Positions 18,253-27,874 of a stretch of 64,000 bases of DNA are shown here, piece after piece. A program made the position numbers and the translations under genes. The DNA lies in the NCBI GenBank assembly GCA_963768025.1, contig CAVYGM010000026.1, positions 186,001 through 250,000 on the forward strand, given 5' to 3'. Every line of letters starts with the position of its first letter. Position 1 is the first letter of the stretch. The notes beneath the pieces are model-generated. The model saw only the letters and a program-made list of their open reading frames with translations, did not search any database and had not been told where the DNA came from. The stretch is from CAVYGM01 sp963768025 (lineage in GTDB: Bacteria; Bacteroidota; Bacteroidia; Cytophagales; Spirosomataceae).

Positions 18253-20208
18253 ATGGCAAACGAAGCAACGCTGGAAGTAAGTAATTATTCAGCCGAAAAC
18301 ATTCAGGTTCTGGAAGGACTCGAAGCCGTCCGGAAACGTCCGGCAATGTACATCGGTGACACCGGTTTTAAAGGTCTCCACCACCTGATTTGGGAGGTAG
18401 TAGACAATTCTATTGATGAGGCATTGGCGGGTTACTGTGATACCATTCACGTGATCATCGAGGAGGACGAATCCATCACCGTCCATGACAATGGCCGGGG
18501 GATACCAACCGGTATCCACTCCAAAGAAAAAAGATCCGCTCTTGAAGTGGTAATGACGGTACTTCACGCGGGAGGAAAATTCGACAAAGATACGTATAAG
18601 GTTTCTGGTGGTTTGCACGGCGTAGGTGTGTCCTGTGTAAACGCACTTTCTATTGATTTAAGAGCCGAAATCCACCGCGAAGGGAAGGTTTTTGAGCAGG
18701 AGTATCAGAAAGGATTCCCGATGTACCCCGTGCGGATAATTGGTGATTCATCCAAAACCGGTACATCCATCCACTTTAAGCCCGATGATTCGATTTTTAC
18801 GGTTACGGAGTTCAAATACGAAACCGTAGCTACCCGGCTCAGGGAACTTTCTTTTCTGAACAAAGGGCTGCGCCTGACCTTGACCGACATGCGCGACCTG
18901 GATGAAAACGAGAAGCCCAAGTTCGAAGAGTTTCTGTCTCAGGGCGGGTTGGTGGAGTTCGTTACCTACCTCGACAGCACCCGGCAGGCACTTATTCCGG
19001 CCCCTATTCACATGGACAGTGACAAGGGAGCGGTGCCCGTGGAGGTTTCTATGATGTACAATACTTCGTACAGTGAGAACGTAATTTCCTACGTCAACAA
19101 CATCAATACCATCGAAGGAGGTACCCACGTATCGGGCTTCCGGGCGGCGCTTACCCGTACGCTGAAAAGCTACGCCGACAAATCGGGGATTCTGAGCAAA
19201 GAGAAAATCGAAGTAAGCGGCGATGACTTCCGCGAAGGACTGACGGCCGTCATTTCGGTGAAAGTACAAGAGCCTCAGTTTGAAGGCCAAACCAAAACCA
19301 AGCTTGGCAACTCGGATGTGGCCGGGGCGGTAAGTCAGGTGGTATCCGAAATGCTGGACACCTACCTCAACGAGCACCCCAAGGAGGCCCGCATTATCGT
19401 GGACAAGGTGGTATTGGCCGCCAAGGCCCGGATCGCGGCCCGCAAGGCCCGCGAAATGGTGCAGCGCAAAAATATCTTGACCGGTACTGGCCTTCCTGGA
19501 AAACTCGCCGACTGCTCCGAAACCGACCCCGAAGTATGCGAATTGTACCTCGTGGAAGGAGACTCGGCCGGTGGAACCGCCAAGCAGGGACGCAACCGGG
19601 CTTTTCAGGCTATTCTGCCCCTACGAGGTAAAATCCTGAACGTGGAAAAAGCCCAGGAGTACCGGATTTACGAGAACGAGGAGATCAAGAATATGTTCAC
19701 CGCTATGGGGGTGCAGATCGGGCAGGAAGACGATGAACGGGCTCTGAACATTGACAAGCTTCGGTATCACAAGATCATCATCATGACCGACGCCGACATC
19801 GACGGGAGCCACATCCGGACGCTGATCCTGACGTTCTTTTTCCGGTATATGAAAGTTCTGATCGAAAATGGGTACATCTACATTGCCCAGCCTCCGCTTT
19901 ACCTGATTAAGAAAGGAAAAGAAGAGCGGTACTGCTGGACCGAGGCGCAGCGCGAAGCCGCTGTCCACGAAATAGCCGGTGGCCGTGAAGAATCAGTCAA
20001 CATTCAGCGTTACAAAGGTTTGGGGGAAATGAATGCCGAACAACTTTGGCAGACAACCATGAATCCAGAACACCGGAGCCTCAAACAGGTGGGGATTGAT
20101 TCAGCGGCTGAGGCCGATCACCTCTTTTCGATGTTGATGGGCGACGAAGTGGCTCCGCGCCGGGAGTTCATTGAAAAAAATGCCAAATATGCCCGGGTGG
20201 ATGTGTAG
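18253..20208 (+). CDS. gyrB: DNA gyrase subunit B
   Basis: The ATPase subunit of DNA gyrase, which introduces negative supercoils with GyrA. The 651-residue protein has the GHKL ATPase domain (EVVDNSIDEALAGYCD about residue 49, DNGRGIPTGIH about 79, GGLHGVGVSCVNALS about 121), the transducer domain, and a TOPRIM domain (EGDSAGGTAKQGRNR about 435, and the metal-binding DADIDGSH about 514). The C-terminal tail (QRYKGLGEMNAEQLW) is the GyrA-contact segment. The length is usual for GyrB without the extra insertion found in E. coli. TOPRIM of topoisomerase IV ParE is similar, but the YKGLGEMN and EGDSAGG context favours GyrB. Confidence 0.94.
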   Translation: MANEATLEVSNYSAENIQVLEGLEAVRKRPAMYIGDTGFKGLHHLIWEVVDNSIDEALAGYCDTIHVIIEEDESITVHDNGRGIPTGIHSKEKRSALEVVMTVLHAGGKFDKDTYKVSGGLHGVGVSCVNALSIDLRAEIHREGKVFEQEYQKGFPMYPVRIIGDSSKTGTSIHFKPDDSIFTVTEFKYETVATRLRELSFLNKGLRLTLTDMRDLDENEKPKFEEFLSQGGLVEFVTYLDSTRQALIPAPIHMDSDKGAVPVEVSMMYNTSYSENVISYVNNINTIEGGTHVSGFRAALTRTLKSYADKSGILSKEKIEVSGDDFREGLTAVISVKVQEPQFEGQTKTKLGNSDVAGAVSQVVSEMLDTYLNEHPKEARIIVDKVVLAAKARIAARKAREMVQRKNILTGTGLPGKLADCSETDPEVCELYLVEGDSAGGTAKQGRNRAFQAILPLRGKILNVEKAQEYRIYENEEIKNMFTAMGVQIGQEDDERALNIDKLRYHKIIIMTDADIDGSHIRTLILTFFFRYMKVLIENGYIYIAQPPLYLIKKGKEERYCWTEAQREAAVHEIAGGREESVNIQRYKGLGEMNAEQLWQTTMNPEHRSLKQVGIDSAAEADHLFSMLMGDEVAPRREFIEKNAKYARVDV

Positions 20209-20238
20209 TACCCCATAAAAAGTACTCAAATTATTTCC

Positions 20239-20278
20239 CGCATGACTGACTAGTATGGGTCAGTCATGCGTTTTTTTT
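20239..20278 (+). terminator. Terminator after gyrB
   Basis: A 12-bp perfect stem (CGCATGACTGAC / GTCAGTCATGCG) is followed by eight T residues, 30 bases after the gyrB stop. Confidence 0.92.
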
Positions 20279-20323
20279 AAAGTAGCCTGATCAAACGGTA
20301 CCTTCATCTGGCAAAAGACGTAG

Positions 20324-20331
20324 TAATTTTG
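20324..20331 (+). promoter_or_regulatory. -7 box (TAATTTTG) for ppk
   Basis: Perfect TAnnTTTG match about 104 bases upstream of the ppk start. No clear TTG lies at the expected distance upstream. Confidence 0.4.
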
Positions 20332-20434
20332 GGGTACCATTCCACTTGCATTTAATTTTAGTCAGTACCTAAGCCAACCATTCAGATCCTATTACCTATT
20401 CATTGCCCGAAAGGGACACTATTCTGAACCAGCC

Positions 20435-22726
20435 ATGCCAAACGATCCTTCATTAATTCCAAGCAACGAGAAAAAGAGTCGGTTGTCTAATTTGCTTTCT
20501 TTTTTTAACGATACCAACGAGAAAATGGAAGAAGGGAAATTTATGCGATCTAGTGATAAAGTAAGCGAGCTTATTGACCAGAGTGATTTTATCAGTCGGG
20601 ATTTGAGCTGGCTGAAATTCAACGAACGGGTATTGGATCAAGCCCAAAATCCAGACAGAAATCTTTTTGATCGCTTAAAGTTCCTCGCGATTACGTCCTC
20701 CAACCTGGATGAATTTTTCTCCATTCGGGTGGGTAGCCTGTACAATTACCTCGACTACGGCAAGGAAAGAGTAGACTACTCGGGCCTAAGAGAGGTACCC
20801 TTCCGCAAAACACTCCTGAAAGCGCTGCAAAAATTCGTGGGGCAGCAGAACCAGTGCTTGAAAGAAGAACTGTTACCGCTCTTTGAAAAACATCGGTGCA
20901 AACTAGCTTCCATGTCAGATTTGACGGAGGTGGAACGGCAAAAAATATCGGACTATTTTGACCGCACCATCTATCCGATGCTGACTCCGATGCTGTATGA
21001 CTATACCCATGTGTTTCCGGTGCTACTAGCGAAGGTGCTTATATTTGGAGTCATCACCCAAACCACCGGCACCACCAGCGAAGAAGACCGCAAGTTGTCC
21101 TTTGTCCAGCTGCCCCTCAATTTGCCCCGGTTCTATGTAATTGAGCGTGACCATGAAATCCTGTTCCTTCCGTTGGAAAACATCGTTCGGGCATTTTTGA
21201 AAAAGCTCTACCGGAATGTGGATATTGTAACCGCAAATTTAATTCGTATCATCCGAAATGGGGATTTTTCCCTGGAAGAGAACGATGATATGGAGGTAGA
21301 TTTTATTGATGAAATAAAGCAGAAAATAAAAAATAGGCGGCTTGGCCGGGTGGTGAAAGTGGAGGTAGAGACCGATGTAGACGAGGATTTGCTGAGTCTG
21401 TTGAAAAAACGGTGGGAGATCGACGATTTTAACGTGTACCGGGCGGAGGGTTTGCTGGACTTTACCTGTTTTTGGCAAATCATCCGCCATAACGAATTCA
21501 AAGATCAAATCCCGACCCTACATCCCCCGGTAACTCCTTTGAGCTTGGGTAAGGAACGAATCACGGATATTTTTGAAATCATCCGGGAGCGGGATATTTT
21601 GCTGCACCACCCCTACAACAACTTCGAACCGGTGCTCCAACTTCTGGAACAGGCGGCGGAAGACCCCAATGTGTTGTCAATTAAATTGACGATTTATCGG
21701 TTAGCAAAAAATTCAAGGGTAACCGAAGCCTTACTTACTGCCGCCGAAAACGGGAAGCACGTCGCCGTACTCTTTGAGGTAAAAGCCAGGTTTGATGAGG
21801 AAAACAACATCCGGGAGGCTCAGCGGCTGCAGAAGGCGGGCTGCTTTGTAATCTACGGAATTGGATTACTCAAAACCCACACCAAACTACTTCATATTGT
21901 CAGGAACGAAGGCGATAAAGTGGTCAGGTACTCCCACCTCTCTACCGGGAATTATAATGAGGATACGGCCAGGCTCTACACGGATATTGGCCTGCTCACG
22001 ACCAAGGAAGAATATACCCACGATATTTCCGAGTTTTTCAATGTCATCACCGGGCACTCGCTCCCCAGCGATTACCGGTACCTGATCACGGCCCCCCGGC
22101 AAATGCGCGAACGGATCATCGAAATGATTGCGCAGGAAGCCGACAATGCCCAGAAAGGATTGCCCAGTGGGATTTGCATCAAGATCAACTCCCTCGAAGA
22201 CCTGGCGGTCATGAATGCCTTGTACAAAGCTTCCCAGGCCGGGGTAAAGATAGAATTGATCGTGCGGGGTATATGCTGCCTGCGCCCAGGCCGCAAAGGC
22301 CTCAGTGAGAATATTCGCGTGCGGTCAATCGTGGGGAATTTCCTGGAACACTCCCGTATCTACTACTTTCACAACCAGGGCGATCCCCTTGTATACGGTG
22401 GAAGTGCCGACGTGATGGTCCGGAGTTTTGACCGCAGAATCGAATCCTTATTTATTCTGGTTGACAAGCAGGTAAAGCAGGAAACCATCATGATGCTGGC
22501 CTATAATCTCAAGGACAATGTAAACACCTACGAGCTGAAAGAAGATGGTACGTATGTGAAATGTAAAATTGGGTCAGGGGATACTCCGTTTGATATCCAT
22601 AAGGAGTTTTTTGAAGTAAAACCCAAGGATGTGGAATCGGCCAGAATATTCGAAAATCAGCGGCATGGCCAGGCTGATAACGGCAAAGCGCCGCTGGAAG
22701 TAGAGAATAAGGAGGGAACGAACTGA
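20435..22726 (+). CDS. ppk1: Polyphosphate kinase 1
   Basis: Reversible transfer of ATP gamma-phosphate to inorganic polyphosphate. The 763-residue protein has the N-terminal domain (DLSWLKFNERVLDQAQN, SSNLDEFFSIRVGSLYNY), the head domain, and the two C-terminal phospholipase-D-like catalytic domains. The phosphorylated His lies in RYSHLSTGNYNEDTARLYTD (His about 499), and the second active-site His in EHSRIYYF (about 638). About 45 extra residues precede the conserved start, with an in-frame ATG at 20525; I keep the upstream ATG. It is flanked by its own promoter box and terminator, so it is monocistronic. No exopolyphosphatase gene is adjacent. Confidence 0.93.
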   Translation: MPNDPSLIPSNEKKSRLSNLLSFFNDTNEKMEEGKFMRSSDKVSELIDQSDFISRDLSWLKFNERVLDQAQNPDRNLFDRLKFLAITSSNLDEFFSIRVGSLYNYLDYGKERVDYSGLREVPFRKTLLKALQKFVGQQNQCLKEELLPLFEKHRCKLASMSDLTEVERQKISDYFDRTIYPMLTPMLYDYTHVFPVLLAKVLIFGVITQTTGTTSEEDRKLSFVQLPLNLPRFYVIERDHEILFLPLENIVRAFLKKLYRNVDIVTANLIRIIRNGDFSLEENDDMEVDFIDEIKQKIKNRRLGRVVKVEVETDVDEDLLSLLKKRWEIDDFNVYRAEGLLDFTCFWQIIRHNEFKDQIPTLHPPVTPLSLGKERITDIFEIIRERDILLHHPYNNFEPVLQLLEQAAEDPNVLSIKLTIYRLAKNSRVTEALLTAAENGKHVAVLFEVKARFDEENNIREAQRLQKAGCFVIYGIGLLKTHTKLLHIVRNEGDKVVRYSHLSTGNYNEDTARLYTDIGLLTTKEEYTHDISEFFNVITGHSLPSDYRYLITAPRQMRERIIEMIAQEADNAQKGLPSGICIKINSLEDLAVMNALYKASQAGVKIELIVRGICCLRPGRKGLSENIRVRSIVGNFLEHSRIYYFHNQGDPLVYGGSADVMVRSFDRRIESLFILVDKQVKQETIMMLAYNLKDNVNTYELKEDGTYVKCKIGSGDTPFDIHKEFFEVKPKDVESARIFENQRHGQADNGKAPLEVENKEGTN

Positions 22727-22729
22727 AAA

Positions 22730-22768
22730 AAAACTGACTCTGCTTGACAAGGAAACAGAGTCAGTTTT
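22730..22768. terminator. Bidirectional terminator between ppk1 and a small convergent gene
   Basis: A 13-bp perfect stem AAAACTGACTCTG / CAGAGTCAGTTTT with A-run before and T-run after, between convergent genes. Confidence 0.87.
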
Positions 22769-22793
22769 GAGGTATACAAGGTAGAATTTGCTT

Positions 22794-23120
22794 TCATTTT
22801 TCCTGGGTCGAGGAATTAATTCGCTGTAAGGTAGGACGCATTTTACATTTCGAATACCATTGCAGCATTTCCAGCATGTAGCTTTGGGGTGGTGGACCCA
22901 TTTTGTCAATGTCTTGCCTTACCCGGATATAGTGCATACCTCCACCAAATTCAACGGCATAACAAGCGGGATCATCATTCGGGGGTACTATTTCAAAAAG
23001 GTAGGAAGGGTAGGTGCCTTTCAAAATCAGGACAGAGTTGGCTTTTGACTCTGGGTCAGTCGCAACCATCCACCGAGCGAGTTTGCTCGGATTTTTAACA
23101 ACTACTGTGTTAGAAATCAT
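22794..23120 (-). CDS. Small protein of unknown function
   Basis: A 108-residue protein of no recognised family. It is predicted soluble, with beta-strand segments (NSVLILKGTYPSYLFEIVPP, ACYAVEFGGGMHYIRVRQDID) and a helical C terminus (SYMLEMLQWYSKCKM). There is no signal peptide. It is transcribed alone and convergent with ppk1; a perfect -7 box lies 29 bases before the start. The promoter, terminator and sensible protein composition support a real gene, but the role is unknown. Confidence 0.6.
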   Translation of the reverse strand: MISNTVVVKNPSKLARWMVATDPESKANSVLILKGTYPSYLFEIVPPNDDPACYAVEFGGGMHYIRVRQDIDKMGPPPQSYMLEMLQWYSKCKMRPTLQRINSSTQEK

Positions 23121-23148
23121 GATGTAAATTTTTAGTGTGTATTTAGGT

Positions 23149-23156
23149 CAAATATA
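23149..23156 (-). promoter_or_regulatory. -7 box (TATATTTG, minus strand)
   Basis: Perfect TAnnTTTG match reading leftward, 28 bases before the start of the small gene at 23120. Confidence 0.45.
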
Positions 23157-23362
23157 TCCAAAAAAAACGTAAAACTATATCCGCCTAGGTGGAATTGATT
23201 AATCGGTAAAAAAATCGAACCAGTGGGTATATAAGAGGTCTCTTGTGGTAGTTCTCTCAATAATGAAACTCATTTTATACTAAAAATAGTCTAATCAATC
23301 GGCTCAAAAATTCCAAGACCCGGTAAAACCTTTTGTGCGTAAAGACCAAGCGCTCCCCTCTT

Positions 23363-24464
23363 ATGTCCTCAATTCAACAAATCATTCACTACCTGGAAAA
23401 ATTGGCCCCACCCGCCTATCAGGAGAGCTACGATAATTCGGGTCTGATCGTGGGAGATGCCGCGGTGACAGTAACCGGAATCCTCATCAGTTTGGATTGT
23501 ACCGAGGCGGTGGTGGAGGAGGCTATTCAGAGAGGCTGCAACCTTATTGTCTCGCATCATCCGATTATATTTAAAGGACTCAAAAAGCTAAACGGGAAAA
23601 ACTACGTAGAGCGGACGGTCATAAAGGCCATCCAGCACAACATAGCCCTGTATGCCATACATACCAATCTGGACCACGTACCCAACGGTGTGAATTGGAT
23701 GATTGCCCACAGGCTTGGGCTAGAAAAGGTGCGAATTCTGGCCCCCAAAAGAGAGGTACTAAGGAAACTGGCTTTTTTTGTACCGCCAGACTACGCCGAA
23801 CGAGTGATGGAACAGGTGTTTGCTGAGGGAGCCGGACAAATTGGTAACTATTCCCAATGCAGTTTTAGGACGGATGGGATGGGTACTTTTAAGCCAAACC
23901 AGGGGGCTGATCCTTACCTAGGGAAGGTAGGTACCCTGGAAACCGCCGAAGAGCAACGAATCGAAGTGATGTTCCCCGCCTACCTCGAAAAACGAATCCT
24001 GTCAGCCCTTAAAAAGGCCCATCCGTACGAGGAAGTAGCCTACTACGTACAGGTACTTGAAAATGAAAATCAGGAGGTAGGTGCGGGTGCCATCGGGGAC
24101 CTACCCGAGGCGATGTCCCTACCCGAATTTTTGTCCCACCTCAAAACTTCCATGCAGGCTACCGTAATCAAATATACGACTACGGCCAATTCTGTCATAA
24201 AACGGGTAGCCGTGTGCGGCGGGGCGGGCAGTTTTTTGTTGCCAAACGCGATGGCCATGCAGGCCGATGCTTTTCGTAACATCCGACTTCAAATACCATG
24301 AGTTTTTTGATGCCGAAAACCGAATCGCCATATGTGATATCGGTCATTACGAAAGCGAGGTATTTACTAAACAGCAATTATTTACCCTTTTGTCAAAAAA
24401 AATTGATAATTTTGCGCTTTATTTATCCGAAGTAAATACAAATCCGGTTTCCTACTATTTTTGA
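23363..24464 (+). pseudogene. Nif3-like dinuclear metal-centre protein, frameshifted
   Basis: A member of the Nif3/DUF34 family (YbgI/YqfO-like toroidal hexamers that bind two metals). Metal-binding regions are visible: SHHPIIFKGLKKL (about residue 60) and IHTNLD (about 96), and the middle YqfO-type insertion (about 130-240, with HPYEEVAYYV) is present. The frame breaks near base 24275: one extra base after GATGCTTTT sends the chain into an early stop at 24301, while the next frame continues exactly as the family does (VTSDFKYHEFFDAEN ... HYESE ... LSEVNTNPV) to 24464. Removing one base gives 366 residues, the usual length in this group. I start at ATG 23363, not at the in-frame TTG 23333. 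The extra base is probably a consensus error, so the gene is likely intact. The zinc-ribbon gene follows, an order often seen in Bacteroidota. Confidence 0.85.
24407..24414 (+). promoter_or_regulatory. -7 box (TAATTTTG) inside the end of the Nif3 gene
   Basis: Perfect TAnnTTTG match about 116 bases before the zinc-ribbon gene, within the last codons of the Nif3 frame. It could give that gene its own start. Confidence 0.3.
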
Positions 24465-24529
24465 TGGTTACCTGGCAAAATTTCGATTAACAAAAAACTA
24501 ACTAAGGAAAAACGTACCAGAAGCCATAC

Positions 24530-25282
24530 ATGGAAAACACAATCGCTCAAAAATTAAAAGCACTGTTAGATTTACAGGAAATTGATTCTCAATTGGATAC
24601 GATTCTAAAAATTAGAGGAGATCTACCCGAAGAAGTCAGTGACCTGGAAGACGAAATCATCGGGTTTGAGACACGAGTGGCTAAGTTTAACTCGGAAATT
24701 GCCAACCTGAATGCCTCCATTGATTCGTACAAAAACTCCCAAAAAGATTCAGAAAAGCTGATCACCCGCTATAAGGATCAGCAGATGAATGTTCGGAACA
24801 ACCGCGAGTTTGATGCCATCACCAAGGAAATTGAATTGCAGGAATTGGAAATGCAATTGGCCGATAAGCGCATCAGTGAAGCTAAGGCCCGTATTCGCCT
24901 GGTGGAGGATGACCTCAATACCACCCAGCAAATCCTTGACGAGCGTAAGGAAGACCTGAAAACCAAAAAGCAGGAACTGGACGTAATCACCAGTGAAAAT
25001 CAGGAAGAGGAGAAAGCCCTGCGATCAGATCGGGATAAACAAGCTGGAAAAATAGAGGAAAGACTTCTGAAATCGTATCAGAAAATTCGCAATAACTCCC
25101 TGAATGGGTTGGCCGTGGTAACCGTTTCGCGGGGTGCCTGCGGAGGCTGCTTCAACGTAGTGCCTCCACAGCGGCAGGCAGATATTCGGGAACACAAAAA
25201 ACTGATCGTTTGCGAGCACTGTGGCAGAATTTTCGGAGGCGTGGATACTCCTGATCCCGTGGTAACTACTGGTCGCCGGTAG
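24530..25282 (+). CDS. C4 zinc-ribbon coiled-coil protein
   Basis: A 250-residue cytoplasmic protein with a long helical coiled coil (residues about 10-185, rich in E, K, L, Q with heptad spacing) and a C-terminal four-cysteine zinc ribbon: CGGC (about 204-207) and CEHC (about 227-230), with the conserved VVPPQ between. This is the zf-RING_7 / CT398-like family (PF02591), a widespread bacterial group whose role is still unclear, possibly in nucleic-acid or secretion processes. It follows the Nif3-like gene by 65 bases and is closed by a long hairpin. Confidence 0.87.
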   Translation: MENTIAQKLKALLDLQEIDSQLDTILKIRGDLPEEVSDLEDEIIGFETRVAKFNSEIANLNASIDSYKNSQKDSEKLITRYKDQQMNVRNNREFDAITKEIELQELEMQLADKRISEAKARIRLVEDDLNTTQQILDERKEDLKTKKQELDVITSENQEEEKALRSDRDKQAGKIEERLLKSYQKIRNNSLNGLAVVTVSRGACGGCFNVVPPQRQADIREHKKLIVCEHCGRIFGGVDTPDPVVTTGRR

Positions 25283-25407
25283 AAACACGTACTCTCTGCT
25301 AGTTTGCGGCCACCACATGTAAATAATTAGGGATCACAAGTAGCCGAACATACTGGTCAACCCAACTTAAAGGGTATATTCTGACATAAAACGTATACAT
25401 ATCTGTT

Positions 25408-25450
25408 AAATAAAAAATGGTTGTCCGCTGGATAACCATTTTTTATTTAA
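25408..25450. terminator. Terminator after the zinc-ribbon gene
   Basis: A 15-bp perfect stem AAATAAAAAATGGTT / AACCATTTTTTATTT with an 11-base loop. It lies 126 bases after the stop, far for a terminator, but nothing else is in between. Confidence 0.7.
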
Positions 25451-25567
25451 CAATTCGGCAGAAATGGGAGTAGTAGTATCAACGGTTTATTGAAAATTGG
25501 TTTCGAAATCAACTTTTACCAAAGCAAGGGCGTATGTTCTGAGTAAGAACTTTATTAATTTGGTAGT

Positions 25568-27073
25568 ATGAAAAGGCAATATATTTTTGGATTCATATTC
25601 ATTTTATTTTGGTGCATTGGTCCCGTCATCGCAAGTGAGAGCGAAGTAGCTCAGGTATTCACACCGAAACTTCAGCTGGCTTACTTTGAAATCCAAAAAC
25701 TTCGGCTGGATAAAGCCCGGCAACTTCTGGACCAGGAAAGAAGCATCGATCCGGAAAACGGGGCTCTCCTGTATCTAGACAACTATGCTGACATGTATTA
25801 TCTGCTTATTTCCGAGGACAAAGGAGCGTATGCCCGACTCTCAAAAAACGAAGATATTCGCCTTGCAAAGCTAGAAAAGATGTCCGATAACTCCCCTTTC
25901 AAACGTCTTTTTGAGGCGGAGGTACGGCTTCATTGGGCGTTTGCCAAGCTCAAATTCGGCAGTGAGGTGTCGGCATGCTGGGATATAATAAAGGCCTATC
26001 GCCTGCTGGAAGAAAACCGGAGTAAATTCCCGGGTTTTGTTCCTACCCTGAAATCCCTGGGACTTCTGCACGTACTAATTGGCTCGGTACCCGAGCAGTA
26101 TACCTGGGTTACCAAAGTGCTGGGGTTGTCGGGCAATATCGCAGGGGGAATAAAGGAGCTGCAGGTTGTAAAGGATAAGGATCCTCTTTTCCGGCAGGAG
26201 GCCGGCCTGATTCACCTGTTGCTGCATGCCTACACGCTGCAGCTGAGTCCGGCTCAAATCCGGGAATTAAAAGGGTTACCGGCCGATCAGCCCGACAATT
26301 TGCTGCTGCATTTTTTTGCTACTTCGGTGTTGATGAAGGAGGGGTACAGCGAAGAGGCTCTGACGATCTTACAGAAAGCGCCGCGATCATCCGCCTATAT
26401 TCCTTTTCCTTTTCTGGACTACCTCCGGGCCGAAATCCTCCTTCAAAAGGGCGAGTACAATGCAGCTTATGGGTACTATGTCAAGTTTCAGCGATCGTTT
26501 CGGGGTTTTAATTTTTTGAAGGATAGTTATTTCAAAGAATTCCTGTGCCTATGGCTAGTGAACAAAGAAGCTGAGGCGCAACAAGCCATCCGGCGAGTTA
26601 GCAGTGTAGGGAAAACGATCGTTGAATCGGATCAGTACGCCGCAAAATTTGCCGAGTCTTACCTCACCGGGCAGGTAACCGACGAGCAAAAAATCTTATT
26701 TAAGGCCCGGTATGCCACCGATGGGGGGTACCTGTCCGAGGCCTGGAAATCGCTGGAAACCTTTACGGAATCGTCATTTTCGGAGGCTAGTAACAAAGCA
26801 GAGTTTAACTACCGCCGGGGGAGAATACTGCAAAAAATGAGTAAAGCGAGCCAGGCATTACCTTATTTCGAGCGTTCGATTCAACTCACCCGCAACACCA
26901 ACCTGTACTTTGGGCCGTCGTCGGCACTTCAATTGGGATACATCTATAAAGAGCAAAGCAAAAATTCCCTGGCTATATCTTATTTCAAGAAAGCATTGTC
27001 CTACAAGAAACACGAATATAAAAATAGTATTGACAATAAGGCCCGGGCTGCATTGTCGAATATGGGGGCATAA
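25568..27073 (+). CDS. Secreted tetratricopeptide-repeat protein
   Basis: A 501-residue protein with an N-terminal signal peptide (hydrophobic stretch about 5-20, cleavage near VIASES) and helical repeats: AYFEIQKLRLDKARQLLDQERSIDPENGALLYLDNYADMYYL (two helices, about 39-80), KLRLHWAFAKLKFG, and C-terminal TPR-like units (FNYRRGRILQKMSKASQALPYFERSIQL, ALQLGYIYKEQSKNSLAISYFKKALSYK). It is predicted to sit in the periplasm or at the outer membrane as a protein-protein scaffold. No catalytic motif is visible. It stands alone, 92 bases before radC. Function cannot be named. Confidence 0.75.
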   Translation: MKRQYIFGFIFILFWCIGPVIASESEVAQVFTPKLQLAYFEIQKLRLDKARQLLDQERSIDPENGALLYLDNYADMYYLLISEDKGAYARLSKNEDIRLAKLEKMSDNSPFKRLFEAEVRLHWAFAKLKFGSEVSACWDIIKAYRLLEENRSKFPGFVPTLKSLGLLHVLIGSVPEQYTWVTKVLGLSGNIAGGIKELQVVKDKDPLFRQEAGLIHLLLHAYTLQLSPAQIRELKGLPADQPDNLLLHFFATSVLMKEGYSEEALTILQKAPRSSAYIPFPFLDYLRAEILLQKGEYNAAYGYYVKFQRSFRGFNFLKDSYFKEFLCLWLVNKEAEAQQAIRRVSSVGKTIVESDQYAAKFAESYLTGQVTDEQKILFKARYATDGGYLSEAWKSLETFTESSFSEASNKAEFNYRRGRILQKMSKASQALPYFERSIQLTRNTNLYFGPSSALQLGYIYKEQSKNSLAISYFKKALSYKKHEYKNSIDNKARAALSNMGA

Positions 27074-27164
27074 GGTAGGGGAGGGGCAAAATCCGGAAGT
27101 AAGAATTAGTGCTACCAGGAAACATTATTCGTATTTTTTAGTCTAATTCAAAAACCACTCTCCT

Positions 27165-27866
27165 TTGGAAGACAACCCCTACAATCCCCGAAAAATACTA
27201 AGCTGGGCCGAGGAGGATCGCCCACGCGAAAAACTCCTGCTCAAAGGCAAATCTGCCCTAACGGATGCCGAATTAATTGCTATTCTGATCGGGATGGGTA
27301 CCGTTGATCTATCGGCCGTGGATGTGGCCAAGATCGTGCTGAGTGCTGCTGGCAACAATTTGAATGAATTAGCGCGTATGACGGTGAATGATCTCGTCAA
27401 ATTGAAGGGAATTGGTCCGGCAAAGGCCATTTCGATCGTGTCGGCGCTGGAACTTGGGCGAAGAAGAAAGGAATCCGAAAGTCCGCGGCGCCGCCGGATC
27501 ACGAGCGCCAAAGATGCGTACGAAGAAATAAAACCTTACTTGCTGGATAAACCCCACGAAGAATTTTGGATTTTGCTCCTCAACCGGGCCAATGAGGTAC
27601 TACGTCCGGTGCAAATCAGCTCGGGAGGCGTGGCGGGTACCGTGGCCGATCCGAAATTGATTTTCAAGCACGCTTTGGAACAACTTGCTAGTTCCATTAT
27701 TCTGTTTCATAACCATCCATCGGGGAATCTAACTCCGAGTCAGGCCGATAAAGACCTGACCCGGAAGTTAAAGGAAGCGGGCAGAATGCTGGATTTGCCC
27801 GTTCTGGACCACTTGATATTCACCGATATGAGCTATTTCAGTTTTGCCGATGAGGGATTGTTGTAA
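27165..27866 (+). CDS. radC: RadC-family JAB1/MPN protein
   Basis: The 233-residue protein has a helix-hairpin-helix segment (LVKLKGIGPAKAISIVSALELGRR, about 84-107) and the RadC JAMM domain. The metal motif is HNHPSGNLTPSQAD (about 182-195), with an upstream Glu in EEFWILLLN. The name comes from an old DNA-repair link; the biochemical role is unsettled. The first ATG in frame is at residue 44, inside the conserved region, so the start must be TTG 27165, which gives the family-typical N terminus (NPRKILSWAEEDRPREKLL). It ends 8 bases from the convergent LytTR gene. Confidence 0.88.
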   Translation: MEDNPYNPRKILSWAEEDRPREKLLLKGKSALTDAELIAILIGMGTVDLSAVDVAKIVLSAAGNNLNELARMTVNDLVKLKGIGPAKAISIVSALELGRRRKESESPRRRRITSAKDAYEEIKPYLLDKPHEEFWILLLNRANEVLRPVQISSGGVAGTVADPKLIFKHALEQLASSIILFHNHPSGNLTPSQADKDLTRKLKEAGRMLDLPVLDHLIFTDMSYFSFADEGLL

Positions 27867-27874
27867 ATCTGCTT